This document shows, piece by piece, positions 51,568-59,768 of a DNA stretch of 64,000 nt. Made by a program: the position numbers and the translations under genes. Within the stretch, counting starts at the first letter, position 1. The number at the start of each line of letters is the position of its first letter. The notes below the pieces were generated by a model, which saw only the letters and a program-made list of their open reading frames with translations, was not told where the DNA came from and did not search any database. Source of the DNA: Paraburkholderia ribeironis (GTDB lineage: Bacteria > Pseudomonadota > Gammaproteobacteria > Burkholderiales > Burkholderiaceae); the NCBI RefSeq assembly GCF_900019265.1, contig NZ_CYGX02000034.1, positions 112,622 through 176,621 of the forward strand. The letters run 5' to 3'.

Positions 51568-52155
51568 ATGAACGCGCCGCCGCTCGCGCGCTATCGCCGC
51601 GCACTCGAAACCTATATCGACGCGAAAGACAACACGCTCGCTCCGCGCATCGCCGAGGCGTTCGCTGCGGACGCGGTGCTCACCATGTCGCTTGCCACGT
51701 CGGCGATCGCGTTTCCCGCCCGCACCGTGGGCGCCGCTGCGATTGCGAAAACGCTCGTTACCGATTTCGGCGCCCAGTACGCGCGATGCCGGACTTATTA
51801 CGTGTGCGATTCGCTCGAGGTGCAAGACGGCGTACTCGATGCGATCCCTTGGCTGGTGGTGATGCGCGAGCAGGCGAGCGGCGCACTGCGCGTCGGCCAC
51901 GGCGTGTATCGATGGACCTTCGACGAGACACCGTTTGTGACGCACTTCGACATCCATATCGCGCGCATGGACGTCGTGCCCGATGCCGACGGTGCGTTAC
52001 TCGACGCTTTGCAGGCGGGCCTGGACTATCCGTGGCTCGCACCCGCCGCGTTGCACGCGCATTTCACCACTCTGGCTCGCGACACGCCGGCCTTGGCGTT
52101 TATTGACGCGTTTAGCCGTCCCGCGTCCGCGCCGGACTTCTCCCATCCGGTCTGA
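51568..52155 (+). CDS. NTF2-like hypothetical protein
   Basis: 195 residues from an ATG preceded by CGGAGA. A helix YRRALETYIDAKDNTL, then FAADAVLTMSLATSAIAFPARTVGAAAIAKTLV and a strand-rich middle part (HGVYRWTFDETPFVTHFDIHI) fit the cone-shaped NTF2/SnoaL fold. The family includes enzymes and binding proteins, so role is unknown. Confidence 0.65.
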   Translation: MNAPPLARYRRALETYIDAKDNTLAPRIAEAFAADAVLTMSLATSAIAFPARTVGAAAIAKTLVTDFGAQYARCRTYYVCDSLEVQDGVLDAIPWLVVMREQASGALRVGHGVYRWTFDETPFVTHFDIHIARMDVVPDADGALLDALQAGLDYPWLAPAALHAHFTTLARDTPALAFIDAFSRPASAPDFSHPV

Positions 52156-52175
52156 CGCGGGCACCTGTCATGCAT

Positions 52176-52212
52176 AAAAAATCCCTGCACAGCGACGACG
52201 CGTGCAGGGATT
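52176..52212 (-). terminator. intrinsic terminator of the cytochrome gene
   Basis: An 11-bp stem (AATCCCTGCAC, 52180-52190, and complement 52202-52212) with five U on the minus strand. It may also act weakly on the plus strand. Confidence 0.8.
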
Positions 52213-52254
52213 CTTCGTTGCGCGGCCGATGCCGCGAGCGCTCAGTCGGATGTC

Positions 52255-53148
52255 TTACTTCGCCGCGCTGACCATGTAATCGACGGCGGCCTTGACGTCC
52301 GCGTCCGATGCATTCGAGCCGCCCTTCGGAGGCATCGCGCCTTTGCCATGCAGAGCGTAGTTATAGACCGTGTCCATTGGCTCTTTCAGACGCGGGGCCC
52401 AGGCTTCCTTGTCGCCGAACTTCGGTGCGTTCAGCACGCCGGCCGCGTGACAGGCCTGGCAAACCTGTTGATACAACGCCTTGCCGGCCTGCGATGCGTC
52501 CGCGCCGGTGGCGCCGGCTGCCGGCGCGGCGGCTTGCGGCACGCTTGCCATGGCCGCCAACGCAGCGGCGGCTTGGGCCGCCCCCGCATCAGACGCGCCA
52601 GCTGGCGCAGCCGCCGTCGCGCCGGAGGCCGCCGCCGCGCCTGCTGCTGGCTGCGCCGGTTCAGGGAAGCTGGCGCCGGAGTTGTTCGCCATATAGGCCA
52701 CCGCGCGGGCGATTTCGAAGTCGCTGTAGTCGTCCGGGCTGGTGCCGCCGCGCGGCGGCATCGCGCCTTTGCCGGCGAGGGCCGTGTGCAACAGCGTGTC
52801 GAATCCCTGCGCGATGCGCGGCGCCCAGTCGGCGGTATTGGTGAATTTCGGCGCGCCTGCCGCACCCGACGCGTGACACGCGGAGCACACGGCCTTGTAG
52901 ACCTCTTCGCCGCTCTTGTAGACGCGCGGCGCATTGGCGTCGCGAATTTCAACCTGGGCTAGCGGCTTGATGCGGGCGGTGACTTCGGCTTCGGAGAGAG
53001 AGTCGGTGCCGGCGCCGGTGCGGGTTGAATTATCGACGTAGATCGCCAGCAGGACGATGATGATGATCGGCACAGCAAACCCGGCAATGACTGCGGCGAC
53101 GAGCTGCGCGGGGGTTTTGATCGGGGCTTTATGCGGTGCTTCGCTCAT
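52255..53148 (-). CDS. membrane-anchored diheme cytochrome c (c5 family)
   Basis: 297 residues. One N-terminal membrane helix (about 14-37) anchors two cytochrome c domains in the periplasm. Haem motifs are C88-S-A-C-H92 and C230-Q-A-C-H234, each followed by GAMPP(R/K)GG with the probable axial Met. The domains are joined by an Ala/Pro-rich linker of about 55 residues. Start at 53148 (MSEAPHKAP) avoids an implausible extension. Likely an electron carrier to a terminal oxidase or other acceptor. Confidence 0.9.
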   Translation of the reverse strand: MSEAPHKAPIKTPAQLVAAVIAGFAVPIIIIVLLAIYVDNSTRTGAGTDSLSEAEVTARIKPLAQVEIRDANAPRVYKSGEEVYKAVCSACHASGAAGAPKFTNTADWAPRIAQGFDTLLHTALAGKGAMPPRGGTSPDDYSDFEIARAVAYMANNSGASFPEPAQPAAGAAAASGATAAAPAGASDAGAAQAAAALAAMASVPQAAAPAAGATGADASQAGKALYQQVCQACHAAGVLNAPKFGDKEAWAPRLKEPMDTVYNYALHGKGAMPPKGGSNASDADVKAAVDYMVSAAK

Positions 53149-53422
53149 GCTTGTCTCGTCTCCGTGGGTATGTGAGCGGTACAGCGTGATGGCAACTTCT
53201 TGTTCTATATCAGCCACGGAGGATTATAGACGCAAGCTTTTGGCGACGGCGAGAGGGGCGGCGGCGTGTTCAGCAGGCGTTTACCCGGAGCACTGGAGCT
53301 GGCCGGAAGGTGGCGAATTCTGCTATGTCGGCCGTCCGGTGGACGGTACGGCCGAAACCGGGTATCCTTGCGGTCTCACTTTGGCGCCGCATCCGCTCAG
53401 GTTGTCGCGCTTCCGTGTTCAA

Positions 53423-53498
53423 GCGCCCGTAGCTCAATGGATAGAGTACTGCCCTCCGAAGGCAGGGGTTGCTGGTTCGATCCCAGCCGGGCGCGCCA
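53423..53498 (+). tRNA. tRNA-Arg (anticodon CCG)
   Basis: Complete cloverleaf: acceptor GCGCCCG/CGGGCGC, D arm, anticodon arm CTGCC-CTCCGAA-GGCAG with anticodon CCG, T arm with GGTTCGATCCC, discriminator G and encoded CCA (53496-53498). It reads CGG arginine codons. It is the attachment site of the element to its right and has been restored by the element-borne 3' half. Confidence 0.96.
53451..53492. other. attL core (42-bp direct repeat, left copy)
   Basis: Identical over 42 bp to 62594-62635. It runs from the anticodon stem to the acceptor stem of tRNA-Arg, so crossover probably occurs at or near the anticodon loop. Confidence 0.93.
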
Positions 53499-53543
53499 AG
53501 TCTGATAAGGGTTTGCGGGCGATTCGCTCATTCTGAAAACCCG

Positions 53544-53565
53544 CCGTACGGCATCTGTACGGCAA
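53544..53565. repeat. GTACGGCA direct-repeat pair near attL (putative integrase arm site)
   Basis: Two GTACGGCA copies separated by TCT, identical over 22 bp to 62480-62501 just outside the integrase start. A diverged inverted copy (TTGCCGTATGG) is at about 53580-53590. Such terminal pairs are usual for integrase arm-type or excisionase sites. The remaining gap to 53684 shows nothing else. Confidence 0.6.
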
Positions 53566-53684
53566 AACTCCAACGAACTTTGCCGTATGGATTCGGGCCG
53601 GTAATGACCCGCATCGTCGTCAGGTATTTCCCCACTACATAATGTATTCGCCGGTGTTTCGGCCGAGGTCTAGCGTGCGGCCAA

Positions 53685-54380
53685 CTATGATCGTGGTGCA
53701 ACAACGCAGCCAACACTTGTCGATTGTTCCGAAGGCATCGAAACACACGCGAACGCGCCGCCGCGATTGAACGAGGCAACCGGTTGCCCGATGGACGGGT
53801 CATCATCGCCCCGCATGAGGTTGAGAGACGTGAGGAAGTCCAAGTTGGTTTTCTCGTCTTGGCCGGGGTTCAGCATGTTGTTAATCAGACCGACTGCGCC
53901 GACGAAGCGCATGAGATTGACGGGATCAGATCGGTTGCCCATCACCTTTATTACTGACACCTTGCCCGCGCTGCTTATCGAAAGCTGAAGTGCGAGCTTG
54001 CTCGCGAACCGTCCATTCGCCAAGTCGAGCTTCTTCATTTCTGCGATTCCTTGCTGAAAACGCTCGTCATTCAAAGTGACTGCGATCCCGTCCTTGGTCC
54101 TGCGCATCCGCTTGATCGTGTCGCTACCGTCAGCCTTTGCAAGTTCGTCGTAACGCTTGCGAAACGTTTCCGGGTTGAGGTCAGCCCATCCGTCAAGCGG
54201 CGCAGGTCGAGCGCTAGCGTCCGCTTCGGCTGGCCCAGTTGGACCTGATGCCGGGAGCGCCGCTGCTTGAACCTCTGGCGAGCTAGAGGCGGACACTGCC
54301 GATACTGCCGTTGATTGCTCCGAGTTTCCGCAGGCAGTCAGAGCGACAACCGCCGAACACGTCAAGATCCACGCTTTCAT
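53685..54380 (-). CDS. element-borne lipoprotein of unknown function
   Basis: 231 residues. Start MKAWILTCSAVVALTACGNS after GGGGGAT gives a lipoprotein signal with lipobox LTAC; a longer frame is not used. A low-complexity Ser/Ala spacer is followed by a folded part (WADLNPETFRKRYDELAKADG, GIAVTLNDERFQQGIAEMKK). It is the last gene before attL, the usual place for cargo. No phage structural match; may modify the host envelope or exclude phage, which is inference only. Confidence 0.75.
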   Translation of the reverse strand: MKAWILTCSAVVALTACGNSEQSTAVSAVSASSSPEVQAAALPASGPTGPAEADASARPAPLDGWADLNPETFRKRYDELAKADGSDTIKRMRRTKDGIAVTLNDERFQQGIAEMKKLDLANGRFASKLALQLSISSAGKVSVIKVMGNRSDPVNLMRFVGAVGLINNMLNPGQDEKTNLDFLTSLNLMRGDDDPSIGQPVASFNRGGAFACVSMPSEQSTSVGCVVAPRS

Positions 54381-54699
54381 AAATCCCCCGCAGTTTGTTT
54401 TTGGTCGAGTCCTATTATAATGAGCCGGATCACGTGCGGTCCTGTGGACGTCAGCGCCGGGTCGCGCGCCGGTGCGTGCGACTCCACGTCGCATGCCGGC
54501 GGGGTCCGGCCGGGGTCACGCCGGGGTCTTTATTCACCATCCGCTTACAAAATTCAGGCCAGCGCTACCCGCGTTCGCGTAAGCGTGAGCCGGCGTTAGG
54601 TGTTTTCGGGCCTCTTCGTTCTGTCCCGAATACCCCCCGGTCTTTCACGGCTGACTTTCCAGCGCCCAGCGCAATAAGAACCGTGCCAGCGCTCGGCGG
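54381..54699. other. gap between lipoprotein and protease genes
   Basis: No coding frame with a ribosome-binding site. Repeats of CCGGGGTC around 54505-54530 and short GC-rich inverted repeats are present; a promoter for the lipoprotein probably lies here but was not identified. Confidence 0.4.
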
Positions 54700-55314
54700 T
54701 CAACGCTTCGTGCCTGGTAGTGGATCGGCCAGCCGCACCACGTGCGTCCCTGAATAGTCGAGACGCGGCCGGCGGGCGCGGTCTTCGGCCAACGCCCGCT
54801 CAACCATCAGTTCGACTTCGGTCAGGTGGCGCGCGTGCTCGATCCTCGCGTCGGAATTCGCGCCGATCGTCACCAATGACAACTCGCACCAGCGCCACTT
54901 CACGTGCCGCCGTCCACCGCCTGTAATGGGTTGCGACTGCAACGAGATAAAACCGATACTCACTGCGCGCACCAGTTGGGCCTTGACCGACTCCCAGGCC
55001 TCATTGACGCGATCCGCCAGGAGGCCGGGTGCCTGAATGTGTGCGATCTGTGCGCGAAAACGGAGGCAGGTTTCATCCCGTTGAGCCGAGATCACGGCAC
55101 CAATTGGCTTGTCGTGCTGGTGCTGCCATAGCAGTGGCACCGGCAGCGAATATTCAGCGCCACTCGGCACGACGATATCGCTGTACGCATCAACATTGCC
55201 CGATGTCGCGATGCCTTCAATGGTGCGTTCGTCTTCGTTCACATTCACGCCTCGCACCAGCAGTGAAGTCGCGTGCTGGATGCCGTCGCGGCGGGTGAGT
55301 CCGGTGTCGCTCAT
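54700..55314 (-). CDS. HK97-type prohead protease
   Basis: 204 residues of the Peptidase_U35 family, which removes the scaffold part of HK97-like capsid proteins. The catalytic His is one of H65/H67 in LLWQHQHDKPIG; the catalytic Ser is S146 in WCELSLVTIGANSDARI. RAVSIGFISLQSQPI corresponds to the family GFS block. It lies downstream of the capsid gene, two small genes apart, the reverse of the normal protease-capsid order. Confidence 0.85.
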   Translation of the reverse strand: MSDTGLTRRDGIQHATSLLVRGVNVNEDERTIEGIATSGNVDAYSDIVVPSGAEYSLPVPLLWQHQHDKPIGAVISAQRDETCLRFRAQIAHIQAPGLLADRVNEAWESVKAQLVRAVSIGFISLQSQPITGGGRRHVKWRWCELSLVTIGANSDARIEHARHLTEVELMVERALAEDRARRPRLDYSGTHVVRLADPLPGTKR

Positions 55315-55338
55315 GGTGTGCTCCTCAGCGTGGGTGCT

Positions 55339-55650
55339 TCATGCGGCAAGGTGGATGGCGCACCGGTCGGGTCTCGCCGTGAACTGTTCGCCGCGACGCG
55401 TCCACCAGATCGCGCCGCCATCGCCCACCAGCACGTCAGCCACGGCCGCGCCGTCGAGCGAGCGCGGGTCAGCGCGGATCGCGGCAACGAAGCGGCGCGC
55501 GGGCGGCGAGGCGGACGCGGTGGCGTCATGCAGCAAATCAAGTACGGCATGCTCAAGCGCGCTCGCCTCGGCGATGCGTTCGAGTTCGGCCTGATACTCG
55601 GCCTCGTCGCGATAGCAGGGGCAGCGCTCTCCCGTATGACAGATGCACAT
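55339..55650 (-). CDS. small element protein with N-terminal CxCHTGxxCxC
   Basis: 103 residues. The start at 55650 (MCICHTGERCPCYRDEAEYQAEL) follows AAAGGAG. Four Cys and one His in the first 12 residues could bind zinc. A helix, then a strand-rich end (GGAIWWTRRGEQFTARPDRC). Not recognised. Its place between capsid and protease suggests a role in shell formation or connection. Confidence 0.6.
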   Translation of the reverse strand: MCICHTGERCPCYRDEAEYQAELERIAEASALEHAVLDLLHDATASASPPARRFVAAIRADPRSLDGAAVADVLVGDGGAIWWTRRGEQFTARPDRCAIHLAA

Positions 55651-55684
55651 GGTTGTGTGTCTCCTTTCCGGTATGCCGTGCGCC

Positions 55685-55987
55685 TTACTGGGTGTGCGGC
55701 TTGTCCACCACGAGCGCACGGCTCGCGCCACTGGCGAGCTCCACGAGCACGAGCCATTGTTCGCGGTGCGCGTCGTCGTCGACCATCACACCTCGCACGG
55801 CGAGCCCTCGCTCGGCCGCCGGACATTCGAGCACGGCGCTCGTGATGACTCGCACGTCCTCGCCCATAGCATCGGCACGGCCGGCCCTGGCGGCGGCCAG
55901 CACGGCGCGCTCCAGCACGTCCTGACGGCGGAAATATTCACGCTGCCGGCGCATGGTGTCGGCGTTCATTGCGGCGCTCGTTTGCAT
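55685..55987 (-). CDS. small element protein downstream of capsid
   Basis: 100 residues. Helical, charged N-terminal half (MRRQREYFRRQDVLERAVLAAARAGRADAM) and a strand-rich C-terminal half (GLAVRGVMVDDDAHREQWLVLVELASG). The stop lies 35 bp before the next start. No family recognised; head-completion protein is a position-based guess. Confidence 0.6.
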   Translation of the reverse strand: MQTSAAMNADTMRRQREYFRRQDVLERAVLAAARAGRADAMGEDVRVITSAVLECPAAERGLAVRGVMVDDDAHREQWLVLVELASGASRALVVDKPHTQ

Positions 55988-56003
55988 GGCGTTCCCCTGT
56001 GCG

Positions 56004-57038
56004 TTACTTCGTGCCGGCCGCGTTGATGCAATCCGTAATCAGTCCGGCCGCGTTGTCCGTCGTGGCTTGCCAGTTGATGAAATAGGTCGCGCGCAGGCTC
56101 GCTAAATTTTCGACCCAGAGGCTATGGATTGTGCTCTCGTGCGTGTCCGGGTCGATTGCCTCGAATGTGGCTTGTGTCGCGTGCTCGATAATGAGTCCGG
56201 CATCGGTGAGAAGAATCTCGGGCGGCACGATCCAGGCGACTGCGCTTCGCGGGATGGCGGTCGAACAGATGGCCGGATAACCACACAAATAACCTCCGTC
56301 GATGTTGAGCGAGCCGGCGTCCGAAAGACCCTGTTCGATGGCGGCTGCCACGTCGGCCGGATTGAGAACGAGCACGCAGTCGGCTATCTGTCCGTCGCTC
56401 AGTCCGGCAAGCGCGTTGCCCAGGTCCCAGGCCGCGTTGCCACTGCCGGCCGTGATGTTCGTGCCGTAGACGTTCGCCGGTTGAATGCCATCAATGCCCA
56501 GGTTATCCGGCGAGAGAAGCGCCGAGTCCAGCGCGGCACTCATCGCGCGCACGATATCGCGGCGGATTGCGCCGTCTACGTTGGGGTCCATCAGGCGCAG
56601 AAATTCGAGCGTGTAAATCAGGATGACGCCAAGTTTTCTGGCTGCCAGGCGGCGGACGGCGAACGCCATATCACTCACCTCATAGGCATGCCCTTCGCCG
56701 GTCCAGGTGGCGATAACGTGCTGCGTGATGCCAAGCACGGGTGCACTGACGGGCGCGCGAAAGAACTGGCGCAGGGCGTCGAGCCGGCCGAGTGCGGAGC
56801 GGCGCAGTACGAGCTCCACGATGAAACGGCCAAGTGCCCGCGCGGGGCCGGCCGGGTCGTCTACCCTGCCTGTGTCGAGCAGGCGTTGCTCCAGCACGTC
56901 CGCTACCTGCGTGGCGTTGCCCCATGCGCTGCGCGCGAAGTCCGCTCCGTCCGTCATGCTGCCCTGGCTTATGACAAGCGCTCGCACGGCGCGAATGAGC
57001 GTCATGCCCCTGTCATCGGCGAAAGATACCTGTGTCAT
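56004..57038 (-). CDS. HK97-fold major capsid protein
   Basis: 344 residues. Typical features of the phage major capsid family in this group: N-terminal arm (FADDRGMTLIRAVRALVIS), middle AFAVRRLAARKLGVILIYTLEFLRL and SAALDSALLSPDNLG, then CVLVLNPADVAAAIEQ and the strongly characteristic end IHSLWVENLASLRATYFINWQ. It would form the icosahedral shell after cleavage by the element protease. The N-terminal arm before the core is about 100 residues, enough to act as its own scaffold domain. Confidence 0.85.
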   Translation of the reverse strand: MTQVSFADDRGMTLIRAVRALVISQGSMTDGADFARSAWGNATQVADVLEQRLLDTGRVDDPAGPARALGRFIVELVLRRSALGRLDALRQFFRAPVSAPVLGITQHVIATWTGEGHAYEVSDMAFAVRRLAARKLGVILIYTLEFLRLMDPNVDGAIRRDIVRAMSAALDSALLSPDNLGIDGIQPANVYGTNITAGSGNAAWDLGNALAGLSDGQIADCVLVLNPADVAAAIEQGLSDAGSLNIDGGYLCGYPAICSTAIPRSAVAWIVPPEILLTDAGLIIEHATQATFEAIDPDTHESTIHSLWVENLASLRATYFINWQATTDNAAGLITDCINAAGTK

Positions 57039-57134
57039 GTGTGCCTTCCCCTAGTAGCACTCTCAGGGTGCGCGCGCCTCGCGCGGAACTCCACGGGCAA
57101 ACATGGGCGAACACAGCGAAAAACAACGAAAACC

Positions 57135-57425
57135 TCAATATCCGGCTTCGTGATATCCAAACACGAGCCAGCGCGCCACGTCCCTCACTTTGTATCTGCG
57201 CCTGCCGCTTGGCGCGACGTGATAGCGCGGCACGCCCAGGCCCTCGGCCACGCGGGCGGCCAGCCGCGAGCGCTCATATCCGCAGAGCTCGCACGCGAGC
57301 GGCTCGCTCACGTATCCATCGGGGCTTATGCGCCGGCCGGTGTCCGCAATCCAGCGCAGCAGATCGGCCTCGCGCTCGTCGGCGAGCGCTTCGCTCGGCT
57401 CTTCGCGGGGCTCGAAGGTTTTCAC
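57135..57425 (-). CDS. small putative DNA-binding protein
   Basis: 96 residues from GTG 57425 with only a weak ribosome-binding site. The middle LACELCGYERSRLAARVAEGLGVPRYHV and the end YKVRDVARWLVFGY fit a winged-helix or MerR-like fold. Possible regulator or small-terminase-like factor; not assignable. Confidence 0.55.
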   Translation of the reverse strand: MKTFEPREEPSEALADEREADLLRWIADTGRRISPDGYVSEPLACELCGYERSRLAARVAEGLGVPRYHVAPSGRRRYKVRDVARWLVFGYHEAGY

Positions 57426-57473
57426 GGCCGGCGCTCAGTCGTCGTTCATGCGCCCTATTGGCGTGGGCTCCAC

Positions 57474-58064
57474 TCAGGTATCCCACTCATTGACGCTTTC
57501 AGCGGAAAGCATCAGCGCGGCAGGATTGCCGGACAGAAGGCCAGCAATGTCGTGCTTTTCCATCGGCGGTAACAGTTGCTCGGGCGTCGGCATGCTTGCC
57601 AGCGCGGCCTTTGCTTCGTCGCTCGTCAGCGAGCCAGCGAGCAGTTCCGTATGTTTCGCGGCCAGCGTGCGCTCCAGTTGCGCGCGTGCCTTTTTCACGC
57701 GGGCGTCGATTTCCGCGTTGCCCGCACGGCGCACCTCGTCGCGGCGTTCCCTGATGCCGTAGCGGCCACGGTTGATAAACGCACAAGCGAAGCCCGGTGC
57801 GTTTTCCATCGGAATACCGGACGCCTTCGCGATGGCCTTTAGCTTTTCGTCTGCTTCATGACTTACCCGCTTCGCGTGCGCCACCAGCTCGGCCCATCGC
57901 TCATCGTCCTCGTCAAAAATCAGCGAGAGGTTTTCTTCCATGCGGGCGCGCAGGATTGCCGCGTACTCATCAATCGCGGTCTTTGCCACGCGGCCATTCA
58001 GGCGCACCACCTCGCGCAACAAGTCGCGCTCCTTCGCGGTCATGCCCTTCGCTTCGCTCGTCAT
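57474..58064 (-). CDS. element protein of unknown function, helical
   Basis: 196 residues starting after GGAG. Highly charged and helical with likely coiled coils (ERDLLREVVRLNGRVAKTAIDEYAAILRARMEENLSLIFDE; AEIDARVKKARAQLERTLAAKHTELLAG). A conserved-looking centre GFACAFINRGRYGIRERRDEV. First gene after the iteron region and upstream of the capsid genes. Scaffold or packaging factor are options but no family is recognised. Confidence 0.65.
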   Translation of the reverse strand: MTSEAKGMTAKERDLLREVVRLNGRVAKTAIDEYAAILRARMEENLSLIFDEDDERWAELVAHAKRVSHEADEKLKAIAKASGIPMENAPGFACAFINRGRYGIRERRDEVRRAGNAEIDARVKKARAQLERTLAAKHTELLAGSLTSDEAKAALASMPTPEQLLPPMEKHDIAGLLSGNPAALMLSAESVNEWDT

Positions 58065-58089
58065 GTCAATCTCCGGTTAGTCAGGACGT

Positions 58090-58194
58090 GTGACGCTAGT
58101 GACGCTAGTGACGCTTACCTCCATTTATCTCTTACATGCGCGCGCGATATGTATAGATAGAGGAAACAAGCGTCACTAGCGTCACAGGCGTCAC
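58090..58194. repeat. inverted iteron array, putative replication origin of the element
   Basis: Three tandem 9-bp units GTGACGCT(A/T) at 58090, 58099 and 58108 face three inverted units at 58168, 58177 and 58186; 25 of 27 positions are complementary. The 51-bp centre contains CCTCCATTTATCTCTT and a matching ATAGATAGAGG. The last inverted unit overlaps the helicase stop codon. Placement next to a D5-type helicase gene matches the ori/crr logic of P4 and similar satellites. Confidence 0.7.
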
Positions 58195-59768
58195 GGTTCA
58201 TCGTCGTCAAACACATCGAGTCCGACGCAGCGATAAAGACGCTCGCGTGCGTTGCGCTCATGGACCGCGCCCATGTCGAGCATCCGCACCTTGAATTCCC
58301 TTGGCGACGCATACCGGCCTTCGTGGCCGTTCGCTTCGAACCATCGCCGGTAATCCGCATAGGCGCGACTCGCGGACACCGACAAAGCCTTGTCGAGCAA
58401 CAGCCGTTCACTTGCCCACAGGGCGAAGACGTCGTTTTCCGCGAAATAGTCGTCGGTCGCCTGCGTAACAGCGGCGGGCATTGGGCCGAAGCCTTCGGCA
58501 ATGACGGTCTTCGCGCCTTCGAGCATCCACGTGAGAATCGCCGGATATTCCGTGCGCAACGCGTCTTCCAGCGTCGGATCGCGCCGGTTCTCGGGCACCT
58601 TATGGACGAACGGAACGATGCGAAAGCGCCGCTTTTCGGCTTCGCCCGTCTGTCGCAAACGCGGGCGATGGTTGCCCACGAGCAGCAGCTTGCAGACCGG
58701 CACGAAGTCATAGAAGTCCTGGCGCATATGACGCGCCGACATCTTCTCGCCGGACGAAATATCCTTGACGCGCTGCGAGTTCCATGCGCGGTTATCCGGC
58801 AGTTCGCCACAGGCGGCGAGCCGCGCGCCTTCGATATGCGCCATGCCGGTCGGGTGCTGGTCGTGCGCCGATTGAAGAAAAGTTTCGACCGCGACTGAGA
58901 CGAAGTAATCGCCGAGGATTTCGCGCAGCACGCGCAGAAAGGTTGTTTTACCGTTTGCGCCGCCGCCAAACAGCAGGAACACGAATTCGTATCGCGTCGA
59001 ACCAGTCAGAAAGTAACCGCCCATACGTTGCAAAAACCGCATCATGTCGTCGTTATCGTCCTGCGCCTTGCGCGGCTCGCCGTGCTCATCGAAGCCATGA
59101 ATGCATGTTCCGAGAAACGCGCGCCAGCGCGGGCAGTCGCCGCCGAAGTCTGGCGCGCACCCCGTCAGGCGCGTCATCATGTCTTCGGGGCGCCCGGCGC
59201 GCATCGAGCCGTCACGCAGGTCAACGACGCCCGCAGGCGTGGCGAGCAACAGCGGATTGGCGTCGAAGGTTCCGCGCGGACAGGTGCGCTCATCGGTGCG
59301 CGCGAGCTTTTCAACCGCGTCGATGACGCGGGCCGTCAACCAGCGCGGTTCCCCCCCGCACATGTTGCGCACCGTGCGGCGAATCATTTCGCGCGTCACG
59401 CGTGCGCCTTCGTCCAGTTTCCAGTGCGTACCTTCCCACCGGAACCACTTGCCGCGCAGCGTTTCGAAAAGCAGCCGGCCCTGATGGGCGGATGCGAACA
59501 CCACGGCAATTGCGTCTTCGTTCAAACCGACAGTGGCAACGATTTCGCCCGCCAGATGCGGCGGCACCGCATCGAGCGGCGCGAGCATGCGTCCATCGTT
59601 GCCGGCCGTGCGCTTCGCCTTCGGTGCGGGGTCGTTCGTGGCGTGGGCCTTCGAAAAAAACTTGCGGCGCGCGTCATCGACCGTCTGCGCGTCAGCTTCG
59701 AGCGCGGACAGAGCTTGCCGTTGCGGGCTCGCGTCTTCGGGGCAGTCGAGCACGTGGTCGGCGCTCAT
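58191..59768 (-). CDS. D5/P4-family replicative helicase (SF3)
   Basis: 525 residues. A D5_N-like region (about 75-220) precedes the SF3 helicase: Walker A FGGGANGKTTFL at 267-278, Walker B region ARLAACGELPD, sensor region VCKLLLVGNHRPRL, and the C-terminal P4-type domain (AVTQATDDYFAENDVFALWASE). There is no N-terminal primase (TOPRIM or AEP) domain, so priming must come from the host. It likely melts the adjacent iteron origin. ATGA overlap with a 48-codon gene upstream. Confidence 0.87.
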   Translation of the reverse strand: MSADHVLDCPEDASPQRQALSALEADAQTVDDARRKFFSKAHATNDPAPKAKRTAGNDGRMLAPLDAVPPHLAGEIVATVGLNEDAIAVVFASAHQGRLLFETLRGKWFRWEGTHWKLDEGARVTREMIRRTVRNMCGGEPRWLTARVIDAVEKLARTDERTCPRGTFDANPLLLATPAGVVDLRDGSMRAGRPEDMMTRLTGCAPDFGGDCPRWRAFLGTCIHGFDEHGEPRKAQDDNDDMMRFLQRMGGYFLTGSTRYEFVFLLFGGGANGKTTFLRVLREILGDYFVSVAVETFLQSAHDQHPTGMAHIEGARLAACGELPDNRAWNSQRVKDISSGEKMSARHMRQDFYDFVPVCKLLLVGNHRPRLRQTGEAEKRRFRIVPFVHKVPENRRDPTLEDALRTEYPAILTWMLEGAKTVIAEGFGPMPAAVTQATDDYFAENDVFALWASERLLLDKALSVSASRAYADYRRWFEANGHEGRYASPREFKVRMLDMGAVHERNARERLYRCVGLDVFDDDEP

